This document shows positions 17,019-25,015 of a DNA stretch of 64,000 nucleotides, piece by piece. Below the pieces are notes generated by a model, which searched no databases, had not been told where the DNA came from, and worked only from the letters and a program-made list of their open reading frames with translations. This stretch comes from Intrasporangium flavum (GTDB taxonomy: Bacteria; Actinomycetota; Actinomycetes; Actinomycetales; Dermatophilaceae): NCBI RefSeq assembly GCF_001956915.1, contig NZ_MLJO01000026.1:1-64000 (forward strand). The letters are read 5' to 3'. Each line of letters opens with the position of its first letter. Position 1 is the stretch's first letter. A program made the position numbers and the translations under genes.

Positions 17019-17764
17019 CCGCCGTCGATGTAGAGCTCGGAACCGGTGACGAACGCCGCGTCGTCGCCGGCGAGGTAGGCCACGCCCGCGGCGATCTCCT
17101 CGGGTCGGCCGAGCCGCCCCATCGGCGTCTGGTCGATCATCACCTGCTCGAACGGCGTCCCCCTCGCCGCGTCGAGGATCGGGGTGTCGATGAAGCCGGG
17201 GTGGATCGAGTTGACCCGCACGCCCTCCGCCGCCCAGTGCAGCGCGACGTTCTTCGTCAGCGTCCGCACGGCGCCCTTGGCGGCATGGTAGGCCGGCGAG
17301 GTCCCGAAGCCGCCGCTCGTGCCGAAGATCGAGCTGATGTTGACGACCGAGCCGTGGCCCGACGCCTTGAGGTGCGGCGCCGCGGTCCTCATCCCGAGGA
17401 AGACGCCGGTCTGGTCGATGCCGATGGTGCGCTGCCAGTCCTCGAGGGTCGTCTCCTCGATGGTGGCGAGGTCGCCCATGCCGGCGTTGTTGACGAGCAC
17501 GTCGATGCCGCCGAACTCCTCGACCGCCCGGGCGCACGCGGCCTGCCAGTCGGCCTCGCTCGCGACGTCGTGCCGGACGAACACGGCGCGACCACCGGCG
17601 TCGCGGATCTGCAGCGCGGTCTTCTCGCCGTCGTCGACGTTGACGTCGGTGACGAGCACCGCGGCACCTTCGTCGGCGAGGCGCAGTGCCGTGGCCCGAC
17701 CGATGCCGCTGGCCGCGCCGGTGACGAGGGCGACACGTCCTTCGAGTCGCTTCATCGTGATCAC
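17003..17764 (-). CDS. SDR family oxidoreductase (classical type)
   Basis: A 253-residue classical short-chain dehydrogenase. All signatures are intact: TGAASGIG (residues 15-22), NNAG (92-95), Ser145, Tyr159 and Lys163 (YHAAK), and the PGFIDTP / YIDGGY segments of the C-terminus. The Asp40 after the second beta strand (VTDVN) favours NAD over NADP. Likely a dehydrogenase of a secondary alcohol, with glucose- or 3-hydroxy-substrate relatives. GTG 17764 has AAGGA six bases upstream; ATG 17755 lacks spacing. The gene overlaps the convergent neighbour by 16 bases. Confidence 0.9.
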   Translation of the reverse strand: MITMKRLEGRVALVTGAASGIGRATALRLADEGAAVLVTDVNVDDGEKTALQIRDAGGRAVFVRHDVASEADWQAACARAVEEFGGIDVLVNNAGMGDLATIEETTLEDWQRTIGIDQTGVFLGMRTAAPHLKASGHGSVVNISSIFGTSGGFGTSPAYHAAKGAVRTLTKNVALHWAAEGVRVNSIHPGFIDTPILDAARGTPFEQVMIDQTPMGRLGRPEEIAAGVAYLAGDDAAFVTGSELYIDGGYIAR

Positions 17765-18031
17765 TTCGATTCCTTGGGAGGGGTGCAGCAGGACGCACCC
17801 TGTAGCTCCACTGTCCGCCCGGGACCCCTTGTGGCGCAGTTCTGCCGGTCACATCGGGGCGTTTGGTGACCGACGAGACAGCGCCGGCCACGGAGTCGGG
17901 GTCGGATCAGGGTCGGCTCGGGGCCGACCCCGGTTGCGCCCGACGGCCTCGCGGATGGACGCTGGCTGCAGAGGGCCGGACGACGGGTCGGGCCCTGGGA
18001 GTCCCTGACCAGAACCACCCGAGGAGGCACC

Positions 18032-18442
18032 GTGTCGTTCGGTGACCAGATGAAGCACAAGGCCGAGGAGGTCCACCTCCAGGCCAAGGCGAAGGACTTC
18101 GGCGACGCCGTCGCCGAGATGCTCAAGACGGCGGCCTCGATCGCCGCGAGCTACGCCAAGGAGAACCGCGAGAAGGTCGACGGGGCGCTCGACAAGGTCG
18201 AGGGCACCATCGAGGAGAAGACGAACGGCAAGCACACCGACACCGTCACGAAGGTGCGCGCCAGCGTCGACAAGGGCATCGACAAGCTCGTCGAGAAGAA
18301 CGCCCCGCAGACGCCGGCCGCTCCGACGACCGGTGCGACACCGGGTACTGCGCCGGGCTCGTCGAGCTCTCAAAGCTCCTCGGTGCCCGACGACCGGTTC
18401 TCGGCCTTCGACGACGACGCCCCCGCCGGCTCCCCGTCCTGA
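18032..18442 (+). CDS. MT0933-like antitoxin family protein
   Basis: A 136-residue acidic/basic helical protein. Residues about 45-90, with KVDGALDKVEGTIEEKTNGK followed by a second such unit ending in GIDKLVEKN, match the actinobacterial MT0933/Rv0909-type antitoxin repeat (Pfam-style MT0933_antitox). The remaining C-terminus is Ser/Pro/Ala-rich. GTG 18032 follows GAGGAGG. No toxin gene stands beside it: the neighbours are an SDR and a DUF4097 protein, both divergent or convergent. It may be an orphan antitoxin, or the family may have another role such as stress or cell-envelope function. Confidence 0.72.
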   Translation: MSFGDQMKHKAEEVHLQAKAKDFGDAVAEMLKTAASIAASYAKENREKVDGALDKVEGTIEEKTNGKHTDTVTKVRASVDKGIDKLVEKNAPQTPAAPTTGATPGTAPGSSSSQSSSVPDDRFSAFDDDAPAGSPS

Positions 18443-18457
18443 GGCCCGGCCGGCGGG

Positions 18458-19423
18458 TCAGCGGTAGCGGACCTCGATGTCGCCGGAGCCGGTGCGGACG
18501 GTGACGTGGTCGGGGCTCGACTGGCTGTTGGTGACGCTGACCTCGGTGTCACCGGAGCCCGTGCTCGGGGAGACGGCGTAGGGCCCGGCCGGCAGGCGCA
18601 CCGACGCGTCGCCCGAGCCGGTCTCCACGCGCACGTCGTCGGCCGCCGTGGTGAAGTCGAGGTCGACGTCGCCGCTGCCGGTCTTGGCCGTGACGTCGGC
18701 CCGGCCGAGGCCCGACCCGTCGACGTCGCCCGACCCGGTCTCGAGGCTGAGCACCCCGGCGACGTCGCGGGCCGCCACGTCTCCGGAGCCGGACGTGGCC
18801 CGCGTCGCGCCGAGCGCGCCGGTGACGGTGAGGTCGCCGGAGCCCGTCTCGACGGTCACGGCGGTGCCGTCGGGCACGGTGACGACGTGGTCGACCGAGC
18901 CCCAGCCGAGGAAGCCGGCGCAGTCAGCGTCGACGACGAGGGTGTCGCCCGACCACGAGGGCTTCGGGGCGTCCCCGCCCGGGCACCGCGCGTCGGTCTG
19001 GACGCCCACGGCGCCGGCCGGGCCGCCGCCGCGGACCTCGATGTCGTTGGCCCCGCCCCGGATCGTCAGCGTGGCGGGCACGCGCTGGAAGGACAGCGAC
19101 GTCGTGCTCGAGCCCTCGCCCGTGAGGGCGTCCCCGGAGACCGCCGCGACGCCGGCCATGAGCAGCAGGGCCGCGCCGAGACCGGCGAGCAGCCAGGACC
19201 TCCGCGCCGGCGAGGTGCCGGGACCCCGGGGTGCGGGCGGGGCGGACGGGGCGGGCGGAGCCGGCGGCGTGCGGTCGCCCGCGTCGAGCGTCGGGCGCAG
19301 CCACGCATCGCCGTAGGCCTCCCCGCCGGGGGCGTCGCCGGGGACCCGGTCGTCGGGCACGGGCGGACCCTCGGGAGGTTTCGGGTGCTGGCCGTATCCG
19401 CGCGTCGGCTCGTCGGAGGTCAC
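18458..19423 (-). CDS. DUF4097 repeat membrane protein
   Basis: A 321-residue protein: a Pro/Gly-rich cytoplasmic head (residues 1-70), one membrane helix (SWLLAGLGAALLLMAGVAAV, residues about 76-95), and an extracellular beta-repeat domain. The last 120 residues contain seven TGSGD or SGSGD motifs at intervals of roughly 18-20 residues (VETGSGDLTV, LETGSGDVDG, AKTGSGDVDL and so on), the DUF4097 adhesin/toast-rack pattern. Such proteins are often tied to envelope or anti-sigma systems. Start GTG 19423 with TACCGT seven bases upstream suggests a leaderless mRNA. Confidence 0.85.
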   Translation of the reverse strand: MTSDEPTRGYGQHPKPPEGPPVPDDRVPGDAPGGEAYGDAWLRPTLDAGDRTPPAPPAPSAPPAPRGPGTSPARRSWLLAGLGAALLLMAGVAAVSGDALTGEGSSTTSLSFQRVPATLTIRGGANDIEVRGGGPAGAVGVQTDARCPGGDAPKPSWSGDTLVVDADCAGFLGWGSVDHVVTVPDGTAVTVETGSGDLTVTGALGATRATSGSGDVAARDVAGVLSLETGSGDVDGSGLGRADVTAKTGSGDVDLDFTTAADDVRVETGSGDASVRLPAGPYAVSPSTGSGDTEVSVTNSQSSPDHVTVRTGSGDIEVRYR

Positions 19424-19430
19424 CCGTCCC

Positions 19431-19436
19431 ACGGTA
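19431..19436 (-). promoter_or_regulatory. Likely -10 element (TACCGT) for the DUF4097 gene
   Basis: Read on the minus strand, TACCGT lies seven bases before the GTG start at 19423 with no ribosome-binding site between, indicating leaderless transcription. Confidence 0.5.
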
Positions 19437-19567
19437 GGCGCCGAGGCCGTCTCCGGGCCATGACGTTTGGCCCAGATGCGGCGTGCCGGGAGTCCCTGTC
19501 GGGTCGCTGCGACATCGGCCATGCTGGGTGGGAGGACGTTCAGAGGTCGACGCACAGGGAGGTCGTC

Positions 19568-19993
19568 ATGAGCCAGTCACCCGACACCGGGGCCACCCCG
19601 CAGCCGCCGCGCGAGATCCCCGCCGGCTGGTACCCCGACCCGGAGGGGAAGCCGCAGTCGCGCTACTGGGACGGCGACGCGTGGACCGACCAGGTCGGGC
19701 CCGCACTGCCGCAGGCCGCCCAACCGGTGCAGCCGGTGCAGCCGGTGATCCAGCGGGTCGAGGTCGACGCCGACGGCCGGCCGGTGAGCGACCGGTCGCG
19801 GCTCGCGGCGACGCTGCTCTGCTTCTTCCTCGGGGTGTTCGGCGTGCACCGCTTCTACGTCGGCAAGGTCGGCACCGGGGTGCTGCAGGTCGTGACCTTC
19901 GGTGGCCTCGGCATCTGGGCCCTCGTCGACCTCGTCCTCATCATCGTCGGCGCGTTCCGCGACAAGCAGGAGCGGCTCCTCGTCAACTGGTGA
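19568..19993 (+). CDS. TM2 domain-containing protein with DUF2510
   Basis: A 141-residue membrane protein. Residues about 15-45 hold a DUF2510 segment (AGWYPDPEG...RYWDGDAWTDQV), a WW-like motif typical of actinobacteria. Residues 80-140 form a TM2 domain with two helices joined by GVFGVHRFYVGKVGTG and closing with a charged tail. A PVQPVQPV linker separates them. The function is unknown; TM2 proteins are small inner-membrane proteins. ATG 19568 follows AGGGAGG at good spacing. Confidence 0.9.
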   Translation: MSQSPDTGATPQPPREIPAGWYPDPEGKPQSRYWDGDAWTDQVGPALPQAAQPVQPVQPVIQRVEVDADGRPVSDRSRLAATLLCFFLGVFGVHRFYVGKVGTGVLQVVTFGGLGIWALVDLVLIIVGAFRDKQERLLVNW

Positions 19994-20091
19994 CGGCGAG
20001 GGGCGGCCAGGGACACCCACATCCAAGGTGTCCGACATCTGTTGCGTGTCAAGCGAATTCCCGCACTCGCGCCTGAGCGCCCGAATCGACA

Positions 20092-20119
20092 CCGTACGCC
20101 CCGGTACGGGATGGGTACC
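20092..20119. promoter_or_regulatory. Overlapping GTAC palindromes upstream of the DoxX gene
   Basis: CCGTAC at 20092-20097 pairs with GTACGG at 20104-20109, and GGTAC at 20103-20107 pairs with GTACC at 20115-20119. The shared arm means only one dyad forms at a time as RNA, but as DNA both could be operator half-sites. They lie about 90 bases before the DoxX start. Confidence 0.4.
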
Positions 20120-20206
20120 GCGACTCAAACGACGGCCGGACCGTATCTGCGGCGGTGGTCGGCCTTCTGAGGTCTCGACAGCTTCGACCTCACAGGAGAC
20201 ACCACC

Positions 20207-20758
20207 ATGTCGCAGATCGCCGTCGACCGACCCGGTCGCCGCAGCCACCGCCCCGCCCCCACCGGCATCGGCGGCGCCGTCACCGGCGTCGTGGGCACCG
20301 GCATAACCATCGTCACCGCCGGCGTCGACCGCCTCCAGGCGTTCCTCGTCCGGTACAGCCTGCAGATCCTCCGCGTCAGCCTGGGCCTGGTGTTCCTCGG
20401 GTTCGGCGTCCTCAAGTTCTTCCCGGGCCTGAGCCCGGCGGAGGCCATCGCCTCGGCCACGGTCGACCGGCTGACGCTCGGGCTCGTGTCGGGCCACAAC
20501 GCCGTGCTGCTCACGGCCGTCACCGAGACCGTCATCGGCCTGACGCTCGTCAGCGGGAAGTTCCTCCGCGTCGGCATCGTCGTGCTCGGCGGCGCGCTCA
20601 TCGGCATCATGTCGCCGCTCGCGCTCTTCACGGCCGACCTCTTCCCGCACGGCCCGACGCTGATGGGCCAGTACGTCCTCAAGGACATCGTCCTCGCGGC
20701 CTCGGCGCTCGTCGTCTGCGCCTACGCCCTCGGCGCGCGCCTCACGCCGCGGGACTGA
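20207..20758 (+). CDS. DoxX family membrane protein
   Basis: A 183-residue integral membrane protein with four predicted helices after a cytoplasmic N-terminus: about residues 45-68 (LQILRVSLGLVFLGFGVLKF), 95-115, 122-145 and 152-172. The SLGLVFLGFGVLKF segment and the later LKDIVLAASA are typical of DoxX/DoxD proteins, which in some bacteria form a redox complex with a thioredoxin-like or superoxide-linked partner. Here no such partner is adjacent. AGGAGACACC before the ATG is a good ribosome-binding site. Confidence 0.82.
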   Translation: MSQIAVDRPGRRSHRPAPTGIGGAVTGVVGTGITIVTAGVDRLQAFLVRYSLQILRVSLGLVFLGFGVLKFFPGLSPAEAIASATVDRLTLGLVSGHNAVLLTAVTETVIGLTLVSGKFLRVGIVVLGGALIGIMSPLALFTADLFPHGPTLMGQYVLKDIVLAASALVVCAYALGARLTPRD

Positions 20759-20804
20759 CAGCTCGACCGACAGCTCGGCCGACAGCTCGACCGACAGCTC
20801 GACC
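20757..20804 (+). repeat. Tandem 12-base repeat, four copies
   Basis: GACAGCTCGACC occurs four times in a row, with one G-for-A change in copy two, beginning in the DoxX stop codon. It precedes a strong terminator hairpin. Probable replication-slippage product. Confidence 0.85.
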
Positions 20805-20817
20805 GAGCACCGACGTC

Positions 20818-20853
20818 CCCGCCGCGGCCGGCCACCACACCGGCCGCGGCGGG
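20818..20853 (+). terminator. Strong GC hairpin after the DoxX gene
   Basis: A perfect 14-bp stem (20818-20831 with 20840-20853) around an 8-base loop, 60 bases after the DoxX stop codon. Likely intrinsic or pausing terminator; no U-run. Confidence 0.8.
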
Positions 20854-20943
20854 CGCACCACCTCCGCGAAAACCCCACCGCCATCCCGTCGCCCGGAGCA
20901 TCCTGCAAGCAGGACCCGGCGACCGTCGGACGAAGGACGCACC

Positions 20944-21438
20944 ATGACCGCCATCCCCGTGCCCCGCACCGGCACCCACACCGGCACCCACACCGGCACC
21001 CACGCCGGGCCGTTCACGCTGCACACCTCCGACGGACCGTCGGACCACCGTCCGTTCGTGGGCCGGCCCGACCCGGGCGTGCGCACCCACCGCTTCCCGG
21101 CCGCCACCTACCTGTGCCGCGAGGTCGCCCGCGACGAGCGCGCCTTCGCGCTCGCCGAGCTGGCCGCGTCGGGACGCCGCGCATCCCGACGCGTCGGAGC
21201 GCTCGCCGCCGTCGTGGGCCTCGCCTTCGTCGCGATGCTCGTGCTCCTGTCGACGGGGCGCGCCTCGGACCGGACCGGGGTGCTGCTCCTCGTCGGGATC
21301 GGCGCCGTCATGGTGCTGGCCATCGTCGGGCTCGTCGTGGTGCTGCGGCGCCACGAGCGCGAGTACGACCGGCTCGCCGACCGCGTCCGCCGGTACGAGG
21401 CACGGCTCGTCGAGCTGCGGGCAGCCCGGCGACGCTGA
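20944..21438 (+). CDS. Two-helix membrane protein of unknown function
   Basis: A 164-residue protein not recognised as a family. Residues 8-22 carry THTGTHTGTHAG, encoded by a 12-base tandem repeat (GGCACCCACACC). Two membrane helices follow at about 84-105 (VGALAAVVGLAFVAMLVLL) and 114-135, then an Arg/Glu-rich coiled coil at the C-terminus (RRHEREYDRLADRVRRYEAR). The topology resembles small actinobacterial envelope proteins. ATG 20944 with an ordinary AAGGA site eight bases upstream. Confidence 0.7.
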   Translation: MTAIPVPRTGTHTGTHTGTHAGPFTLHTSDGPSDHRPFVGRPDPGVRTHRFPAATYLCREVARDERAFALAELAASGRRASRRVGALAAVVGLAFVAMLVLLSTGRASDRTGVLLLVGIGAVMVLAIVGLVVVLRRHEREYDRLADRVRRYEARLVELRAARRR

Positions 21439-21478
21439 ATCCCCCTGCGGCGTCCTCGCGTGGGTGAGGATGGCGGTC

Positions 21479-22207
21479 ATGACCGACACCGCCGCGACCG
21501 CGACCGACGTGACCGTCCCGACCGACACCGGCGACGTGCCCACCCGGCTCTGGCTCCCGCCCTCGGGCGAGGGACCGGGCATCGTCCTGCTCCAGGAGAT
21601 CTTCGGCGTCAGCGCCTACGTCCGCCGCCGCGCCACCGACCTCGCCGCGCTCGGCTACGTCGTCGCGGCGCCCGAGATCTTCTGGCGGCTCGGGGTCACC
21701 GACCCGGTCGAGGGCGAGGACGCCCTCCAGCAGGGCATGGGCCTCGTGCAGCGCCTCGACTGGCAGCAGGCCGTGCTCGACGCGTCGGCCACCGTCGAGT
21801 GGCTCCGTGACCGCGACGAGGTGACCGGCGGCGTCGGTGTCGTCGGGTTCTGCTTCGGCGGCGGGCTCGGCTTCAACGTCGCGGCCCACCTGGAGTCCGA
21901 GGGCGCGACGCCGGTGGACGCACTCGTCAGCTACTACGGCTCGGCGCTGCCGGGGCTGCACGACGTCATGTCGGTGTCGGCGCCGAGCCTGCACCACTTC
22001 GGGCTCGCCGACTCCTTCATCGACACCGACACCGTCCGGCGCATCGAGGCCTCCCTCGGGAAGGAGCCGCAGACCGTCGTCGTCACCCACCCCGGCGCCG
22101 ACCACGCCTTCGACAACGACGACATGCCGTGGTTCCACGCCGGCGCGTCGGGCGAGGCCTGGGCCCGCACCGAGGAGTTCCTCGCCGAGCAGCTGCCCAC
22201 CGACTGA
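21479..22207 (+). CDS. Dienelactone hydrolase family protein
   Basis: A 242-residue alpha/beta hydrolase of the dienelactone hydrolase type. The Cys-Asp-His triad is visible: Cys125 in VGFCFGGG, Asp178 in GLADSF and His209 in HPGADHAF. Members hydrolyse dienelactone or carboxymethylenebutenolide, or act more broadly as esterases. No aromatic catabolism genes are near, so the physiological substrate is open. ATG 21479 has AGGA eight bases upstream and a GAGGAT that could instead be a -10 for a leaderless mRNA. Confidence 0.92.
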   Translation: MTDTAATATDVTVPTDTGDVPTRLWLPPSGEGPGIVLLQEIFGVSAYVRRRATDLAALGYVVAAPEIFWRLGVTDPVEGEDALQQGMGLVQRLDWQQAVLDASATVEWLRDRDEVTGGVGVVGFCFGGGLGFNVAAHLESEGATPVDALVSYYGSALPGLHDVMSVSAPSLHHFGLADSFIDTDTVRRIEASLGKEPQTVVVTHPGADHAFDNDDMPWFHAGASGEAWARTEEFLAEQLPTD

Positions 22208-22329
22208 CGGAGGATCGCCGAGAAAGGCCCGATGGCCGTGTCGAAACCGCCGACCCCCGCTCGACGTGGGGGTGAGTCGGCACCGGCCGACACCGCCCAC
22301 CACGACCACCACTCACGAGGAGCACTCCC

Positions 22330-22683
22330 ATGACGCAGTACCTGCTGTCCGTCCACCACACCGCCGACGACGTCACGCCCGACCAGGCCGAGATCGAGCG
22401 CATGTACGCCGACGTCGACGCGTTCAACAGCAAGCTCCAGGCCTCCGGCGCCTGGGTGTTCGCCGGCGGCCTCGTCGACCGCTCCGAGTCCAGGGTCGTC
22501 GACGGCACGTCCGGCGCCGACTCGGCCACCGTCACCGACGGGCCGTTCAGCGAGGCCCGGGAGTGGCTCGGCGGCTTCTGGGTGATCGAGGCCCCCGACC
22601 TCGACGCCGCCCTGTCCGTCGCCAAGGACGGCTCGCAGGCCTGCGGCGCCCCGGTGGAGGTGCGCCCCTTCCAGGGCGAGTGA
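22330..22683 (+). CDS. YciI family protein
   Basis: A 117-residue protein of the YCII-related family, a small ferredoxin-like fold often fused to or encoded near sigma factors or used as stand-alone enzymes of unknown activity. Seen: MTQYLLSVHH start, the His pair and the closing GPVEVRPF-type strand (GAPVEVRPFQ). Typical length. GGAG six bases before the ATG. Not clearly in an operon; the convergent membrane-anchored SRPBCC gene follows after 14 bases. Confidence 0.85.
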   Translation: MTQYLLSVHHTADDVTPDQAEIERMYADVDAFNSKLQASGAWVFAGGLVDRSESRVVDGTSGADSATVTDGPFSEAREWLGGFWVIEAPDLDAALSVAKDGSQACGAPVEVRPFQGE

Positions 22684-22697
22684 CCGGGTCCGCTCGA

Positions 22698-23360
22698 TCA
22701 CGCGGCGAGCGCCGCCGCCTCGGCCCGCTCCTTGATGCCGAGCAGCATCTTGCGCGTCATGAGCGCGCTGCCGGCGGCGAGCGGCTCGCAGACCGCCCGT
22801 GAGGCGTGCGTCGTGTAGCCGTACCGCTCGCGCACGAGCAGCCGCGTCGTGAGACCGGGGTGCTTGCGCACGACGAACGCCCACGAGAAGTCGTACGGCG
22901 GCCCCGGCTCGCCCTGGCGGGCCCGGCCGTCGATGACGAGCGCGTGCCCCTCGTCGACCGACGCGACGCGCAGCGCGAGCTCCGGGTGCAGCCGGAAATC
23001 CTCACCCGGGTGCGGGTGCTGCCACTCCTCGTGCACGTGGTCGGCGCTCCTGACGCGGCAGCCCACGAGGTTCTCCAGCCAGTCGTAACTGTAGAACCCG
23101 CCGTGCTCCTGCCCCAGCTGGGCGACCCACGGCCACACCTGCTCGGGCGGCGCGTCGATGGTCACGGCCCGCGTCGCCACGAGCGAGGCGTCGGGGATCA
23201 GCTCGTCGCCCGGCAGCGCGTCGAGCGTCTCCCCCGTCGTCGACCCGTAGCGCAGGTACGCCCACCGGAACGTCCACGCGGAGAAGGCGACCGCGGTCGC
23301 GAGCGCCCCGAGCAGGGCCGCTCGGCGCATCGGGTGCACGTCCCACCTGATCGGGTTCAC
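22698..23360 (-). CDS. Membrane-anchored SRPBCC-like protein
   Basis: A 220-residue protein with one N-terminal helix (residues about 10-32, PMRRAALLGALATAVAFSAW) and then a START/SRPBCC-like domain: APPEQVWPWVAQLGQ matches the usual first strand and helix. Such domains bind lipids, polyketides or other hydrophobic ligands. GTG 23360 is preceded by GAAGGAGG at ideal spacing. It lies 14 bases downstream of, and on the same strand as, the cyclic 2,3-diphosphoglycerate synthetase-like gene, so the two are probably one operon. Confidence 0.8.
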   Translation of the reverse strand: MNPIRWDVHPMRRAALLGALATAVAFSAWTFRWAYLRYGSTTGETLDALPGDELIPDASLVATRAVTIDAPPEQVWPWVAQLGQEHGGFYSYDWLENLVGCRVRSADHVHEEWQHPHPGEDFRLHPELALRVASVDEGHALVIDGRARQGEPGPPYDFSWAFVVRKHPGLTTRLLVRERYGYTTHASRAVCEPLAAGSALMTRKMLLGIKERAEAAALAA

Positions 23361-23374
23361 GGGGTCCTCCTTCG

Positions 23375-24817
23375 TCACGTCGTCGCGAGGTGCGGGTCGG
23401 TGGCGACACCGGACTCGTCCCGCCGGTCCAGCGCCTCGCGCACGGCCGCGTCGAGCTGGCCGGGCGTGCGCTCGCGCAGCTCGTACCGGGCCCGGACGAT
23501 CGGCACGCCGACCTCGAGCACACGGGTCAGGTCGATGGGCGTGCCGGCCACGACGGCGTCGCACATGCCGGCGTCGGCGACGGCCTCGATCGACGCCTCG
23601 AGGTCGCGCACCTGGGTGGCGCCGTAGCCCATCGCGGGCAGGATGCCGCGCGCGTTGGGGTAGCGCTCGAACGTGGCGGCGATGGAGCCGACGGCGTACG
23701 GCGTCGGGTTGACGATGGCGGCCGCGCCCGCCTGCCGGGCCCCGACGACGCCGGCGCCGTAGGTCATCGACCCGTGGGTCAGGGTCGGCCCGTCCTCGAC
23801 GACGACGACCCGGTGACCGCGCACGAGGTCCTCGTCGTCGACGCGGACCGGGCTGTCCGCCAACACGATCCGCGCATTGGGGTTGAGCCGCAGGCAGTCG
23901 GCGACGACGGCCTCGATGTCGTCGGGCCGGGCCGAGTCGCACTTGTTGACGAGGACGACGTCGGCCATCCGGACGTTGGCCTCGCCGGGGTGGTAGCGCG
24001 TCTCGTCGCCGGGGCGCAGCGGGTCGGCCAGGACGATGTGCAGGTCGGGCTCGTAGAACGGCAGGTCGTTGTTGCCGCCGTCCCAGAGGATGACGTCGGC
24101 CTCCTGCTCGGCCTCGCGCAGGATCTGCTCGTAGTCGACGCCGGCGTACACGACGCACCCGTTGTCGAGGTGCGGCTCGTACTCCTCGCGCTCCTCGATG
24201 GTGCACTCGTGGCGGTCGAGGTCGGCGTAGGTGGCGAACCGCTGGCAGGCCTGCTTCGCGAGGTCGCCATACGGCATCGGGTGGCGCACCGCGACGACGC
24301 GCAGCCCGGTGCGCCGCATCAGCCGGCTCAGGTAGCGGGTCGTCTGGCTCTTGCCGACGCCGGTGCGCACCGCGGTGACGGCGACGACCGGCTTGCTGCT
24401 GCGGAGCATCGTCTGCCGGGCGCCGCGGAGCCAGAAGTCGGCCCCCGCCGCGATCGCCTCAGAGGCGAGGTGCATGACCCGCTCGTGCGGCACGTCGGAG
24501 TAGGCGAAGGCCACGACGTCGACGTGCTCGCGGGTCACGAGGTCGGTCAGCTGCGCCTCGTCGACGATCGGGATCCCTTGCGGGTAGAGCGAACCCGCCA
24601 GCTCGGGCGGGTAGCGGCGTCCGTCGATGTCGGGGATCTGCGTCGCGGTGAAGGCGACGACCTCGTAGGCGGGGTCGTCGCGGAAGGTGACGTTGAAGTC
24701 GTGGAAGTCGCGACCGGCGGCGCCGAGGATGACGACGCGTCGCGGCGCGGTCCCGGGGGCCCGGCGTGAACCGTCCGTGGCGTCCGGGCTGGGGGCGAGG
24801 GGTCCGGTGGTGCTCAT
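23375..24817 (-). CDS. Cyclic 2,3-diphosphoglycerate synthetase-like GTPase
   Basis: A 480-residue P-loop protein. Seen: an N-terminal Rossmann-like part starting RRVVILGAAGRDFHDF at residues 26-41, then a P-loop TGVGKSQTT at 152-160, followed by NKCD (near residue 290), a G4-like guanine specificity motif. This matches the bacterial branch of the archaeal cyclic 2,3-bisphosphoglycerate synthetase family, for which the bacterial substrate is unclear. The gene is divergent from ornithine aminotransferase, with about 200 bases between, so a joint regulation is plausible. ATG 24817 follows GGAG at six bases. Confidence 0.83.
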   Translation of the reverse strand: MSTTGPLAPSPDATDGSRRAPGTAPRRVVILGAAGRDFHDFNVTFRDDPAYEVVAFTATQIPDIDGRRYPPELAGSLYPQGIPIVDEAQLTDLVTREHVDVVAFAYSDVPHERVMHLASEAIAAGADFWLRGARQTMLRSSKPVVAVTAVRTGVGKSQTTRYLSRLMRRTGLRVVAVRHPMPYGDLAKQACQRFATYADLDRHECTIEEREEYEPHLDNGCVVYAGVDYEQILREAEQEADVILWDGGNNDLPFYEPDLHIVLADPLRPGDETRYHPGEANVRMADVVLVNKCDSARPDDIEAVVADCLRLNPNARIVLADSPVRVDDEDLVRGHRVVVVEDGPTLTHGSMTYGAGVVGARQAGAAAIVNPTPYAVGSIAATFERYPNARGILPAMGYGATQVRDLEASIEAVADAGMCDAVVAGTPIDLTRVLEVGVPIVRARYELRERTPGQLDAAVREALDRRDESGVATDPHLATT

Positions 24818-25015
24818 GGCCAACTCCGCGGCTGAGGTCGACCGCCGGAACCGACACACCCTGGAGCGGGTAGTCCTGGCTGCGGGACCCGCCACTCCCA
24901 TGGTGGCACCGGGCCGGCGACGCGTCAGGCGGACGAGACCAGTCTCACCGCGAGCGGCACGTGGTGTGCGGCACGACCGCCTGACGGCCGGGCCGGACGG
25001 TGCGACGATCGAGGG

